Positions 1 to 8,029 of a stretch of DNA of 19,990 nucleotides are shown here, one piece after another. The translations under genes and the position numbers were made by a program. The notes under the pieces are model-generated. The model searched no databases. It saw only the letters and a list, made by a program, of their open reading frames with translations, and was not told the DNA's origin. The stretch is from DATDMG01 sp036518955 (GTDB lineage Bacteria > Actinomycetota > Actinomycetes > Actinomycetales > Kineosporiaceae): positions 1 to 19,990 of the forward strand of contig DATDMG010000230.1 of NCBI GenBank assembly GCA_036518955.1, read 5' to 3'. Positions within the stretch are counted from its first letter, which is position 1, and each line of letters begins with the position of its first letter.

Positions 1-4
1 TGTC

Positions 5-1165
5 GTGGAGTTCGTGGGTGAGGTTTCGGCTCGCGGGTCCGTGCGGGAGGGGCACCTTCAGCGTGACGCTACTCGTTCTCGGGGTCGGCATCGGTTGGAG
101 GGGGGGAAGGGGACCCTGACTCTGGGTCCGCGGGTGCGGTACGGGAGTAGGTCTCGTGGTGGGGACGGCGCCGGCGGTGGCGCGGTTATTGAGGCTGTGG
201 GGTTGGGGCGTTCTTTCGTGGGGCAGGGGCGGCGGGTTGATGCTGTTCGTGATGTGACCTTCTCGGTGGAGGCCGGGGAGATTGTGGGTTTTCTTGGGGC
301 CAATGGCGCGGGTAAGACCACGACGATGCGGATGTTGACCACTCTGCTGGAGCCGACCGCCGGGGATGCACGGATCGGTGGTTGGTGGTTGCGTCGGGAC
401 GCCGCCCAGGTGCGTCGTCGTATTGGGTATGTCTCGCAGTCGGGCGGGACGCGCGGGGAGTCGCGCGTGGTGGAGGAGTTGTTGTTGCAGGCGCGGTTCC
501 AGGGGATGTCCGCGGCGGCTGGTCGGGTGCGTGTTCACGAGTTGTGCGGCCTTCTGGATCTTGCTGATCTCAGTGATCGGCCGATGCGTAGTCTGTCTGG
601 TGGGCAGCGGCGGCGGGTGGATATTGCCATGGGACTGGTGCATCGGCCGGTGGTGGTGTTCCTGGACGAGCCGACCTCGGCGTTGGATCCGCAGAGCAGG
701 CGTGCCGTCTGGGATCAGGTGCGGCGGTTGCGTGATGACGCTGGGACGACGGTCTTTCTGACGACGCACTACCTGGACGAGGCGGATGCGCTGTGTGACC
801 GGATTCTTCTGATGGAACGGGGTCTGCTCACGGAGTCCAGTACTCCTGACGAGCTCAAGCGGCGTTTCGCCTGCGACACCGTCACGCTGGAGATCCATGG
901 TCCTCCTGACGTTGCGTTGCAGGCTCTCCTGGCGTGGGGCGAGGTGATCGGGTTGGAGGCGTCAGCGGTCGATGTGCGGGGTGCGACTCTGCGGCTGCCG
1001 GTGCGCGATGGCGCCGGGAGCCTGCCGTGGATCGTGCGGGCTCTGGATGCTGTGGGGGTGGGACTGGCCTCGGTGCAGTTGGCCAGGCCCACGTTGGATG
1101 ATGTGTTCCAGGTCCGTGCGGCGCAGCGTGAGGCCCGGCCCGCACCTGTGCCGGGTCAGCGATGA
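5..1165 (+). CDS. ABC exporter ATP-binding protein (DrrA/NodI-like)
   Basis: This is the ATPase of an ABC-2 type exporter; with the next gene it would form a two-gene efflux pump. Numbering from the GTG at 5, it shows Walker A GANGAGKT (98-105), the Q-loop at Q145, signature LSGGQ (197-201), Walker B VVVFLDEP (216-223) and the switch histidine H255. A roughly 110-residue C-terminal extension after about residue 275 is typical of DrrA-like ATPases. The conserved domain only begins near residue 61 (VIEAVGLG), so the first 60 residues, rich in Arg and Gly, may not be translated. The frame is open to the window edge, and no convincing ribosome site marks a start; the GTG at 134 is an alternative. 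The first two thirds use many G/T-ending codons, unlike the G/C-ending codons of the neighbours. The exported substrate cannot be told from sequence; efflux of a drug or secondary metabolite is the family's usual role. Confidence 0.88.
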   Translation: MEFVGEVSARGSVREGHLQRDATRSRGRHRLEGGKGTLTLGPRVRYGSRSRGGDGAGGGAVIEAVGLGRSFVGQGRRVDAVRDVTFSVEAGEIVGFLGANGAGKTTTMRMLTTLLEPTAGDARIGGWWLRRDAAQVRRRIGYVSQSGGTRGESRVVEELLLQARFQGMSAAAGRVRVHELCGLLDLADLSDRPMRSLSGGQRRRVDIAMGLVHRPVVVFLDEPTSALDPQSRRAVWDQVRRLRDDAGTTVFLTTHYLDEADALCDRILLMERGLLTESSTPDELKRRFACDTVTLEIHGPPDVALQALLAWGEVIGLEASAVDVRGATLRLPVRDGAGSLPWIVRALDAVGVGLASVQLARPTLDDVFQVRAAQREARPAPVPGQR

Positions 1166-1923
1166 AGGCGGCCGGGGACACTGTCCTGGTGCTGCAGGAA
1201 CAGCTGCGCACCGCGCTGCGGAACCCGTTGTGGGTTCTGATCGGGGCCGTCCAGCCGATCTTGAGCCTGGCCCTGTTCGGCCCGCTCCTGCAGCGGCTCG
1301 TCGGCGGCCCGGGGCTCGGAACGGGTAATGCCTGGCAGGTGCTCGTGCCCGGCCTGCTGGTCCAGCTCAGCCTGTTCTCCACGGCATTCGTCGGCCTGGC
1401 TGTGATCGGGGAGCTCAAGGCCGGGATCCTCGAGCGGGTGCAGGTCACCGCGGTCAGCCGGTTCGCGCTGCTGGCCGGCCGGGTCCTGCAGAGCGTGGTT
1501 CTGCTGCTCGGGCAGTGTCTGCTGCTGGTCCTGGCAGCCGTCGCGTTCGGGTTGCGGGTCTCGCCCGCGGGGGTGGCGTTGAGCATCGCCCTGATCCTGG
1601 TCACCGCGGGGGCGACGACAGCCTTGTCCTATGCCGTCGCCCTCCGGATCCGGGACGACTTCCTGCTGGCGCCGCTGCTGAATCTCGTGGTGGTGCCGTT
1701 GCCCCTGTTGTCCGGGGTTCTGCTGCCTCTGACCCTGGCCCCGACCTGGCTGAAGGCCGCCTCCCGGCTCATTCCGTTCAGTTATCTGGTCGATGCGAGC
1801 CGACAGGCGTTCCTCGGCTATTACCACGCCCCCGAGATCCGCCTTGCCGCGGTCGTGTCGGCCTGCTACGCCGCGGTGGCCCTGATCGCCGGGACGCACG
1901 CGTTCCGGCGCACCGGCGGCTGA
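1162..1923 (+). CDS. ABC-2 type transporter permease (DrrB-like)
   Basis: Membrane subunit of the exporter begun by the preceding gene; its ATG overlaps the upstream TGA (ATGA), indicating translational coupling and a shared complex. The 253 residues match the family's usual size. About six hydrophobic segments are visible, near residues 22-41, 59-82, 105-130, 137-161, 168-190 and 227-245. The ABC-2 permease signature region before the last helix reads RLIPFSYLVDASRQAFLG. The short cytoplasmic N-terminus with QLRTALRNPLW, ahead of the first helix, is also typical. Homologues pair with DrrA-like ATPases to export antibiotics, lipids or other small molecules; the substrate here is unknown. The call as an ABC-2 permease is firm, and assignment to a specific drug is not possible. 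Confidence 0.9.
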   Translation: MKAAGDTVLVLQEQLRTALRNPLWVLIGAVQPILSLALFGPLLQRLVGGPGLGTGNAWQVLVPGLLVQLSLFSTAFVGLAVIGELKAGILERVQVTAVSRFALLAGRVLQSVVLLLGQCLLLVLAAVAFGLRVSPAGVALSIALILVTAGATTALSYAVALRIRDDFLLAPLLNLVVVPLPLLSGVLLPLTLAPTWLKAASRLIPFSYLVDASRQAFLGYYHAPEIRLAAVVSACYAAVALIAGTHAFRRTGG

Positions 1924-2065
1924 GCTGCTGTGCCGGAGCGTGCCGAGCTCGCCCCTGGACATCCTGACGCCGAATACCCGCACCAGTGATCCCGGGGAGG
2001 CCCTGCGCCGGGTTCATGTCCCACGCAGTGCCCGAAAATGTCGTGAGGGAGATGGTGGTAAATTC

Positions 2066-3964
2066 ATGGACAGTTTGCTCGGCGCCGTCCTGGTAGTCTT
2101 CGTGGGAGCGCACGTCAGTGCGATCTCATGCCTGGGACTCGAGTTGTACGGGCCTCGACGATTTGTGCTCCGCCCGTTCTTCGCGGATCCGCTCGCGTGC
2201 TTCCTGGTCGGGTGGGCTACCGGATGGGTCACCGGGTTCGACCGGGACGCCGTCAACGGCGCCGCGTTCGTCGGGTTCGTCGTCTGCTGCGTGGCAGTGC
2301 GTCGGGCGAGGAACCTCCGCCCGGCCGGCGTCGTCACCTTCGTCACGGTGGTGGTCGCCAGCGCGGCCCTGGTGCCGCTGTTGTTCGGAGTCTTCGCCGG
2401 GTTGCCGGTCAGCGGGTGGACCAAGGTGCCGCTGTTGCTGAGCACCGTGCTGACCACCCTGCTGACGCCGTCGATCCTCATCCAAACCTTCGAGGGATGG
2501 GACCCGATACTGCGCGCCCGATGGCGCCGCCCGCACGAGCCGAGGCGCGACTGGGTTCCCACCGCGGAGGCGCCCATGGTCTCGATCCACGTCCCTGCCT
2601 ACGCGGAGCCGCCGGAGTTGGTGATCGCGACGTTGGACGCTCTGGCCCGCCTGGACTATCCGAACTTCGAAGTCCTGCTGATCGACAACAACACCCGGGA
2701 CGAGCGGCTGTGGCGGCCGGTCGCCGAGCACTGTGCGGCGTTGGGGCCGAGGTTCCGGTTCTTTCACGTCGAGGGCATCACCGGCGCCAAGGCCGGTGCG
2801 CTCAACTGGTCGCGGCCGCACACCGATCCCAGCGCCGAGCTCATCGCCTACATCGACGCCGACTACCAGGTTGATCCGGACTGGCTGAGGCACACCGTCG
2901 GATACTTCGAGGACCCGAACGTAGGCTTCGTGCAGTGCCCGCATGCGTACCGGGACTTCGAGCACTCCGCCTTCGGCCGGATGGCGAACGGCACCTACTC
3001 CCTGTTCATGTACACCGAGATGATGTCCCTGAACGAGCACGGTTCGGGCATCACCGTGGGTACGATGTCGGTGATCCGACTGGCCGCCCTGGACGCCGCG
3101 AAGGGCTGGGCGGAATGGTGCCTGACCGAGGACTCCGAACTGGCCATTCGGATCCACGCCCTGGGCTATTCCTCCATATACGTACGTAGGCCCTACGGCT
3201 GGGGCGTTATTCCGGAGACCTTCGCCGCCTTCAAGAAGCAGCGGTTCAGGTGGACCTACGGGCCGGGGCAGGAGCTCAAGGCTCACCACCGCATGTACCT
3301 GCCCGGACGGCGCCACGTCCCCTCTGCGCTGACCCCCCGACAGCGGCTCCACCACTTCAACCACGGTTTCTCCATCTTCATGCTGGGTACGAAGCTGCTC
3401 ACGGTCCCGTTGCAGTTCCTGACCCTGCTGTCACTCCTCGTGCACCGGGAGTACGTCCCCGCTCACCTGGAGGTGCTGCTGCCTCTGCTGGTGGTCCTCT
3501 GGTCGCGCCATCTGATGCGCTGGTACCTCTACCACAAGGTGATCGGAGCCACGTTCCGCGAATTCCTCGGGGCCAACCTCGTGCTCATGTCGCTGAGCTT
3601 CGTGATGTGCATCGCCGGGTTCGGCCTGCTCTTGGGGCGACCCGCTCGTTGGGTGCGGACCAGCAAGTTCCGCGTGTTCCCCGAGCGGTTCCGAGCCCTG
3701 GGCAGCACTCTCCCGGAGATCCTCTTCGCCGTCGTCTACCTGGCCTTCGGGGCTGCCGTCCTCGGCATGCTGCCTCGGACGGGACTCGCCCCCCTCCTCG
3801 CCGTGGGCCTGGCCTGGCAGGGACTGATCTACGCGACGGCCCCCGTCGTCGCCCTCATCGCCGAACTCGACCTCGCCCGCCCACGACCGTCCGCCGTCCA
3901 TCGCTGGCTCCCGCTGCAGACCATGCCCTGGGAGCACAGGCCGACCAACCCCCGAAGGGTGTGA
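2066..3964 (+). CDS. processive membrane glycosyltransferase, GT2 (cellulose synthase/NdvC-like)
   Basis: Integral-membrane family 2 glycosyltransferase, likely polymerising or extending a beta-glucan or other surface polysaccharide from a nucleotide sugar at the cytoplasmic face. From the ATG at 2066 (632 aa) there are hydrophobic N-terminal segments (about 2-24, 41-60, 88-110). The GT2 core follows with SIHVPAYAE (173-181), IDNN (206-209), GAKAGALN (240-247), the DAD motif of DADY (264-267), TEDSEL (354-359) and QRFRW (392-396, the QxxRW motif of processive enzymes). Several C-terminal helices follow, between about 432 and 600. The DNNT-DE--W-PV pattern after the first Asp recalls the NdvC/NdvB-like CESA subgroup (established family knowledge; the assignment here is inference). 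The frame opens at 1940, but the 42 extra residues look non-coding, and the ATG at 2066 precedes the first membrane helix. No PilZ domain is visible. It is followed closely by a methyltransferase and a second glycosyltransferase. Confidence 0.88.
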   Translation: MDSLLGAVLVVFVGAHVSAISCLGLELYGPRRFVLRPFFADPLACFLVGWATGWVTGFDRDAVNGAAFVGFVVCCVAVRRARNLRPAGVVTFVTVVVASAALVPLLFGVFAGLPVSGWTKVPLLLSTVLTTLLTPSILIQTFEGWDPILRARWRRPHEPRRDWVPTAEAPMVSIHVPAYAEPPELVIATLDALARLDYPNFEVLLIDNNTRDERLWRPVAEHCAALGPRFRFFHVEGITGAKAGALNWSRPHTDPSAELIAYIDADYQVDPDWLRHTVGYFEDPNVGFVQCPHAYRDFEHSAFGRMANGTYSLFMYTEMMSLNEHGSGITVGTMSVIRLAALDAAKGWAEWCLTEDSELAIRIHALGYSSIYVRRPYGWGVIPETFAAFKKQRFRWTYGPGQELKAHHRMYLPGRRHVPSALTPRQRLHHFNHGFSIFMLGTKLLTVPLQFLTLLSLLVHREYVPAHLEVLLPLLVVLWSRHLMRWYLYHKVIGATFREFLGANLVLMSLSFVMCIAGFGLLLGRPARWVRTSKFRVFPERFRALGSTLPEILFAVVYLAFGAAVLGMLPRTGLAPLLAVGLAWQGLIYATAPVVALIAELDLARPRPSAVHRWLPLQTMPWEHRPTNPRRV

Positions 3965-4025
3965 AGGAATGACAAGACAGGCGATAGCACCCAGCCACGA
4001 GACTGCCATGACGGAGGGGTCCGCC

Positions 4026-4652
4026 ATGCCCGAAGAGCTGCGGAGCATGGCCGTCGCGGCCCGGGGCTGGCTACCGGACGACCAAGGATTGGTGCTCTAC
4101 CAGGCAGCCCGGGAGCAGGCCGCCCACGGCATGGTCCTCGAGGTCGGCAGCTACTGCGGCAAGTCGACCGTCTACCTGGGAGCAGGGGTGGCGGCCGTCG
4201 GTGGGCTCCTGCTCTCGCTGGACCACCACCGGGGATCGAGCGAGCACCAGCCCGGCGGATACACCTACGACGAGAGCCTCTACGACCCGTTGACCGGGGG
4301 TATCGACACGCTTCCGGCCTTCCGGGCCCTGATTGCCGAGGCCGGCCTGGAAGACCATGTGTGCGCTGTGGTCGGTGAGTCCACTCGGGTGGCGTCGTGG
4401 TGGAGGACCTCGCTGGCGATGGTGTTCCTCGACGGCAGCCACCACGTGCATGACGCGATGGCGGACTACACCGGATGGGGGTCACGGGTCATGCCGGGCG
4501 GGCTGCTGGCGATCCACGACGTCTACCCGGCGCCGCGCGCGCCGTGGCAAGAGGGGCCGTACCAGGTCTACTGTCGCGCCCTCTCGGAGGGGTTCACCGA
4601 GCATCGGGACGCCGGGACCCTGCGGATCCTGCGGCGGCCGGCCGATGCCTGA
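4026..4652 (+). CDS. class I SAM-dependent methyltransferase (Methyltransf_24-like)
   Basis: Small soluble methyltransferase of 208 residues. Motif I is clear as VLEVGSYCGKST (37-48), with an acidic residue at the end of strand 2 (LSLDHH, D66). The stretch MVFLDGSHHVHDAMADY (132-148), followed by MPGGLLAIHD (156-165), is characteristic of the Methyltransf_24 group often found in sugar and cell-surface gene clusters. The frame is open from an ATG at 3969, but there GAAGGA abuts the codon. The ATG at 4026 is preferred because GGAGGGG at 4013-4019 lies six bases upstream. Its end overlaps the next gene by eight bases, and it follows the GT2 gene by 61 bases, so the three genes probably form one operon. 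The substrate is most likely a sugar or glycolipid made by the flanking glycosyltransferases; that is inference from position. Confidence 0.83.
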   Translation: MPEELRSMAVAARGWLPDDQGLVLYQAAREQAAHGMVLEVGSYCGKSTVYLGAGVAAVGGLLLSLDHHRGSSEHQPGGYTYDESLYDPLTGGIDTLPAFRALIAEAGLEDHVCAVVGESTRVASWWRTSLAMVFLDGSHHVHDAMADYTGWGSRVMPGGLLAIHDVYPAPRAPWQEGPYQVYCRALSEGFTEHRDAGTLRILRRPADA

Positions 4653-5583
4653 CCCGGTGACAAGCGCCATTCCGGCCGCTGCCGCCGAGACCGTGATCGA
4701 TCCGCTGCACCGCGCCGAGATTCTGGTGCCGGAGGGGCTGGCACCCGCCGAGCGCTGCATCGTGACCGTCGCGTCGGCCGGCTTCGAGGACTGGCTGGAC
4801 GACCTGCTCTCGTCGTTGGCCGCCTACGGCGGATGCCAGGACGCCCACGTGGTGGTCCTCGCCCTGGGTGAGGCCCCTCGGGTGGGCGAGGTGGCCCACC
4901 GGCACGGTGCCCACCTGGTGCCGTGCCGGATGCTGGCACCGCTCGGCCCGGCGAGCAAGGCCGTGGTGTACGCCATGGCGAAGATCGTGCCGACGGAACG
5001 CTTCCTGTGCCTCGACGCCGACATGGTCGTGCTCGGCGACCTGTCTCCGCTGTTCGTCGCCCTCGATGTGCTGCCCCCCGGCGCCGTCCTCGTCGCCCGC
5101 GACAACGAGCGGGTACGGCACCTGGGTGCCGCGCTCGACGAGATCTACGGCGGGGGGCCCGATCCGGCGTTCTTCTCCCGGCGCAGTCCGCTGGCCAGCT
5201 ACCCGCTGGTCCTCAACGACGGGCTGATGGCGGCCCGGCGGTCGGCCCTGCTCGCCCTCGAGGCGAGGGTGCGCGCCCTGCCCGACGTCGTCCGGTGGGT
5301 CGACGAACGTCCTGATGTGCGGTGGCGCAACCAGTTCGCGGTCAACGTGGCGCTCGCGAAGGGAGCGTGTGCGGTCGAGCTCGACCCGATCTGGAACCTG
5401 CAGCTCAACACCCGCGCCCTCGAGCCGTGCGAGGACCTGGACGACGTGCGGTGGCTGGGTCGACGCGTCCGGGTGCTCCACTTCAACGGGGCCGGCGCCA
5501 AGCAGCGGTACGACCCCCTGCGGCGGCAGCTCAGAGCCCGGATCGCCGGCGCCGTCCCGCCACCCCGCCCGGCGAGCACCTGA
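4645..5583 (+). CDS. GT8-like glycosyltransferase
   Basis: Predicted soluble, metal-dependent glycosyltransferase of 312 residues. It has a GT-A type core: CIVTVASAGFEDWLDDLLSS near the N-terminus (38-57), LCLDADMVVLGDLSPLF (121-137) with the DxD metal/nucleotide-sugar motif at 124-126, LNDGLMAARRS (190-200), NQFAVNVAL (229-237) and LHFNGAGAKQRY (278-289), which resembles the C-terminal H-x-x-G-x-K element of family 8. The reading frame is open from 4333, but that part is antiparallel to nothing and out of frame with the methyltransferase gene; the ATG at 4645, eight bases inside the end of that gene, gives a sensible protein start and implies coupling. No membrane segment is seen. With the GT2 enzyme and methyltransferase it would build or decorate an extracellular glycan. 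Donor and acceptor are unknown, and the exact GT family is less certain than its being a glycosyltransferase. Confidence 0.82.
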   Translation: MPDPVTSAIPAAAAETVIDPLHRAEILVPEGLAPAERCIVTVASAGFEDWLDDLLSSLAAYGGCQDAHVVVLALGEAPRVGEVAHRHGAHLVPCRMLAPLGPASKAVVYAMAKIVPTERFLCLDADMVVLGDLSPLFVALDVLPPGAVLVARDNERVRHLGAALDEIYGGGPDPAFFSRRSPLASYPLVLNDGLMAARRSALLALEARVRALPDVVRWVDERPDVRWRNQFAVNVALAKGACAVELDPIWNLQLNTRALEPCEDLDDVRWLGRRVRVLHFNGAGAKQRYDPLRRQLRARIAGAVPPPRPAST

Positions 5584-6052
5584 ACTGACTGGTCCGCCAC
5601 CCGGACGGGCCGGGACGCTGCCCTGTCGCAGGGGCCGAAGCACCGGGTACCGCCGTGCTGCCGACGTCCCGGACGCCGTTCGCGTCGACCCGGAGGGCCG
5701 TGGCGTTGATGTGGCGTTGATCGGGATCTGGTCCCGGACAGGTGCGGGACGCCGACGGCGGCCGCCAGGGCGGTCAGCAGCCACCCGGCGGAGACCTCGT
5801 CGTGGGCGACCCGGCCAAGGACCATCGACTACCCTGCGGCAGGTCCACGCTACGAAAGGTCGCCGCGTTCGTTGATGCGGGATTGTAACACTGCAGTCGT
5901 CAGACGCGAGTCTAGCGGAGGTGTCGCCCGTTTGTCTCGACCGTAACCGCGACTATCGCAGCGCCGTTTGGTTGCCCTGAGAAGGCTGTGCACCGGCTGT
6001 ACGGCACTGCCTGCTCACGTGACTGCCCGTCCACGTCGCTGAAGAGGTTGAG
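5584..6052 (+). other. gene-free intergenic region of about 470 bp
   Basis: No convincing coding sequence was found on either strand; the frames open here lack sensible starts and protein-like composition. The region contains a tandem 11-bp repeat, GTGGCGTTGAT, at 5700-5710 and 5711-5721. From about 5820 the base composition becomes less GC-rich (for example GATTGTAACACTGCAG at 5881-5896), as expected of the leader or promoter region for the gene at 6053. I could not identify a convincing -35/-10 pair or a known riboswitch. A terminator for the glycosyltransferase operon is probably also here, but no strong hairpin stood out. Confidence 0.5.
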
Positions 6053-8029
6053 ATGGATTCCCTGCCCACGAGGTCGTCCGGCGGCCGCCCCCGGCCGCGA
6101 TCACGGCGCGTCCGGCCTTCCGCCTACTCCGGGCGGAGTCGGTCCGGGACGTCTCTGCTCCTCGGGGCCGGCCTGCCCGCCGTGCTGGCCGTCGGGGCGA
6201 TCGCGGTATACACCATCGGGGGATCATCCGGGCCGGTCGGTGGCCTGGGGTCGGGGCGGACCATCCTGATGGCTGCCGACCACACGGCGGCCCGTCGGGA
6301 CGCGGGGCTGGCTCCCCTCGTGCAGGCACAGAACGGTCCGATGCTCGACCCCCGTGGCAAGCGCCGGGCCGCCCAGGCCGCCCGGCAGGCTGCGGCGATG
6401 GCGAAGCAGGCGGGCATGGCCAACGCGGTGCAGGCGGCGGTGCCGAACCCGAACTGCACCATCGTCGTCCCGGCGAATCCGCTGACCGCCGAAGGGCTGG
6501 CGACGCCGTACCAGCTGGTGGCGACCGATCCGGCGGCGGGACCGTGCAACGAGGCGAACGTGAACCAGTCCGCGTTCGTGCAGGCGGCCATCGTCTCGCC
6601 GGCCGGCCAGGTCACGCTGTACGACCCGCTGGTCATCGACCAGGGCACCCAGCCGCTGGCGCCGCCCGCCGCCGTGCAGGTTCCGCAGGGTTCGGTGGTA
6701 GGGATCTGGTTCGGGTTCAACGGCACCAATCTCACCCTGAAGTCGGCGAACGGAACGAACTCCCTTCAGCAGGGCAACTGCGTCAACGGGTCCCGAGGAA
6801 CGATCTTCGGGCAGTTCGCCAGCTGCAACGGCGCCGGGTTCTTCGCCGGGGCGTCGGCCGCCGTCCAGGCCGGCACCTTGGCGGTCCCGCCGTTGGGGAC
6901 GGCGGCGGACGGCAAGCCGTGCCCGACGGTGCGCGACTTCTCCCTGGTCGATCAGGACCAGAGCGACAACGTGACGTCGCACATCCTGGCCGCCCCGAAC
7001 GGGCAGACCGGCCAGAACAACGCGGCTACCCGGGCCGCGATCCAGCAGCTCAACGCGCAGCCGGTCGACCTGGCCAACGGAAGCGACAACCGGCTCTTGG
7101 ACGTGTTCGTGCTGCCCACGCTGGGGTGCACCCCCTGGATGCTGCCGAACGCGTCGACCGACAACACGGCATCGCCGTCCCTGCCGCTCAACGAACTTCA
7201 GGCCGCAGCGTTCCAGCAGGCGCCGGTCGCGCTGATTCCGTTGACCGACCCGATGGTGATGGTGAACAACCAGCAGAGCGGGCGCAAGACCAACCTGTTC
7301 CGGGCCGCCGTCGGCCAGCCGCCGCTGGGCGTGACCGACAACGGCTCCGGCCTGGCGTACTGCCGCAACCTGTTCCAGAACCCGGCCGGAATCCAGCGCG
7401 TGTTCGCGGGGATGAACATCTTCGCGAACGGGCGTACCCCCGACCCCGCGGCCGCGACCAACCTGTTCACCTTCCTGGCGATGCGCGCCAACCAGTCCTT
7501 CACCAACCTCAACTGCCAGAACCTGCTCCAGGTGGCCAACCCGATCACCACCACCGTGGACGGCAACAACGTGGTGACCGCCGCCGTGTTCACCCCCATC
7601 GGCGGCGTCGCGACGCCCACGCCGACGGCCACCCCGACCGCCACCCCCACCGTGACCCCGACGACCACCCCGACCGTGACCCCGACGACCACTGCGATCG
7701 TGACCCCGACGACCACTGCGATCGTCACCCCGACGGCCACTCCGAGCATGGCGCCGCCGATCACCGTGACGGTGACCCCGCCGCCCGCCCCCGCGGCGAC
7801 CGTGACGGTCACCGCGCCGCCGCCCAGCCCTGGCCCCTACCAGGGCGGCTACCAGGGCGGGTACCAGGGCGGGTACCAGGGCGGCTATCCGGGCGCGGCG
7901 TACCAGAACGGCACGTACCAGGTCGTCCGTAATGCCCAAGGTGTGGTGGTGGTTGCTGTCGGAGCCACCACCGCGCCGATGGCCCCGGTGGCTCAGCCGA
8001 TGGCGGGCACCCCGAGGTTCACCGGATGA
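6053..8029 (+). CDS. unrecognised secreted/membrane-anchored protein with Thr-Pro and GGYQ repeats
   Basis: I do not recognise this 658-residue protein. It has a basic N-terminus (Arg-rich, residues 11-30) and one hydrophobic segment (about 34-55), so it is either signal-anchored or secreted. An Ala/Gln/Lys stretch follows (about 102-130). The large extracytoplasmic region (about 131-515) carries eight cysteines (135, 165, 243, 258, 290, 359, 437, 488), an even number that could form disulphides. It is rich in Asn, Gln and Thr, with no catalytic motif I can name. A Thr/Pro linker (about 519-590, TPTATPT and TPTTTAIV repeats) leads to a GGYQ tandem (597-612), then a hydrophobic VVVVAVGATTAP stretch near the C-terminus. 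Linker and repeat resemble wall-spanning spacers. The stop overlaps the start of an L,D-transpeptidase gene (ATGA), suggesting a joint role at the cell wall. AAGAGG lies upstream of the ATG. Confidence 0.8.
   Translation: MDSLPTRSSGGRPRPRSRRVRPSAYSGRSRSGTSLLLGAGLPAVLAVGAIAVYTIGGSSGPVGGLGSGRTILMAADHTAARRDAGLAPLVQAQNGPMLDPRGKRRAAQAARQAAAMAKQAGMANAVQAAVPNPNCTIVVPANPLTAEGLATPYQLVATDPAAGPCNEANVNQSAFVQAAIVSPAGQVTLYDPLVIDQGTQPLAPPAAVQVPQGSVVGIWFGFNGTNLTLKSANGTNSLQQGNCVNGSRGTIFGQFASCNGAGFFAGASAAVQAGTLAVPPLGTAADGKPCPTVRDFSLVDQDQSDNVTSHILAAPNGQTGQNNAATRAAIQQLNAQPVDLANGSDNRLLDVFVLPTLGCTPWMLPNASTDNTASPSLPLNELQAAAFQQAPVALIPLTDPMVMVNNQQSGRKTNLFRAAVGQPPLGVTDNGSGLAYCRNLFQNPAGIQRVFAGMNIFANGRTPDPAAATNLFTFLAMRANQSFTNLNCQNLLQVANPITTTVDGNNVVTAAVFTPIGGVATPTPTATPTATPTVTPTTTPTVTPTTTAIVTPTTTAIVTPTATPSMAPPITVTVTPPPAPAATVTVTAPPPSPGPYQGGYQGGYQGGYQGGYPGAAYQNGTYQVVRNAQGVVVVAVGATTAPMAPVAQPMAGTPRFTG
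7613..7885 (+). repeat. in-gene tandem repeats (Thr-Pro linker and 12-bp GGYQ repeat)
   Basis: Two low-complexity blocks lie inside the preceding gene. At about 7613-7745 the DNA repeats ACCCCGACG-type units coding for TPT repeats, including a near-exact 24-bp pair encoding TPTTTAIV. At 7838-7885 a 12-bp unit, TACCAGGGCGGC (last base C or G), is present four times in tandem and encodes YQGG. All units are multiples of three, so copy-number change would lengthen or shorten the linker without breaking the frame. Confidence 0.85.

Noticed and set aside
5584..6052. Riboswitch (ydaO-type) upstream of the secreted-protein gene
   Set aside because: Such elements often precede actinobacterial wall genes, but none of the conserved core segments could be found here.
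7838..7885. CRISPR-like array
   Set aside because: The units are 12 bp with no spacers and encode in-frame YQGG repeats.
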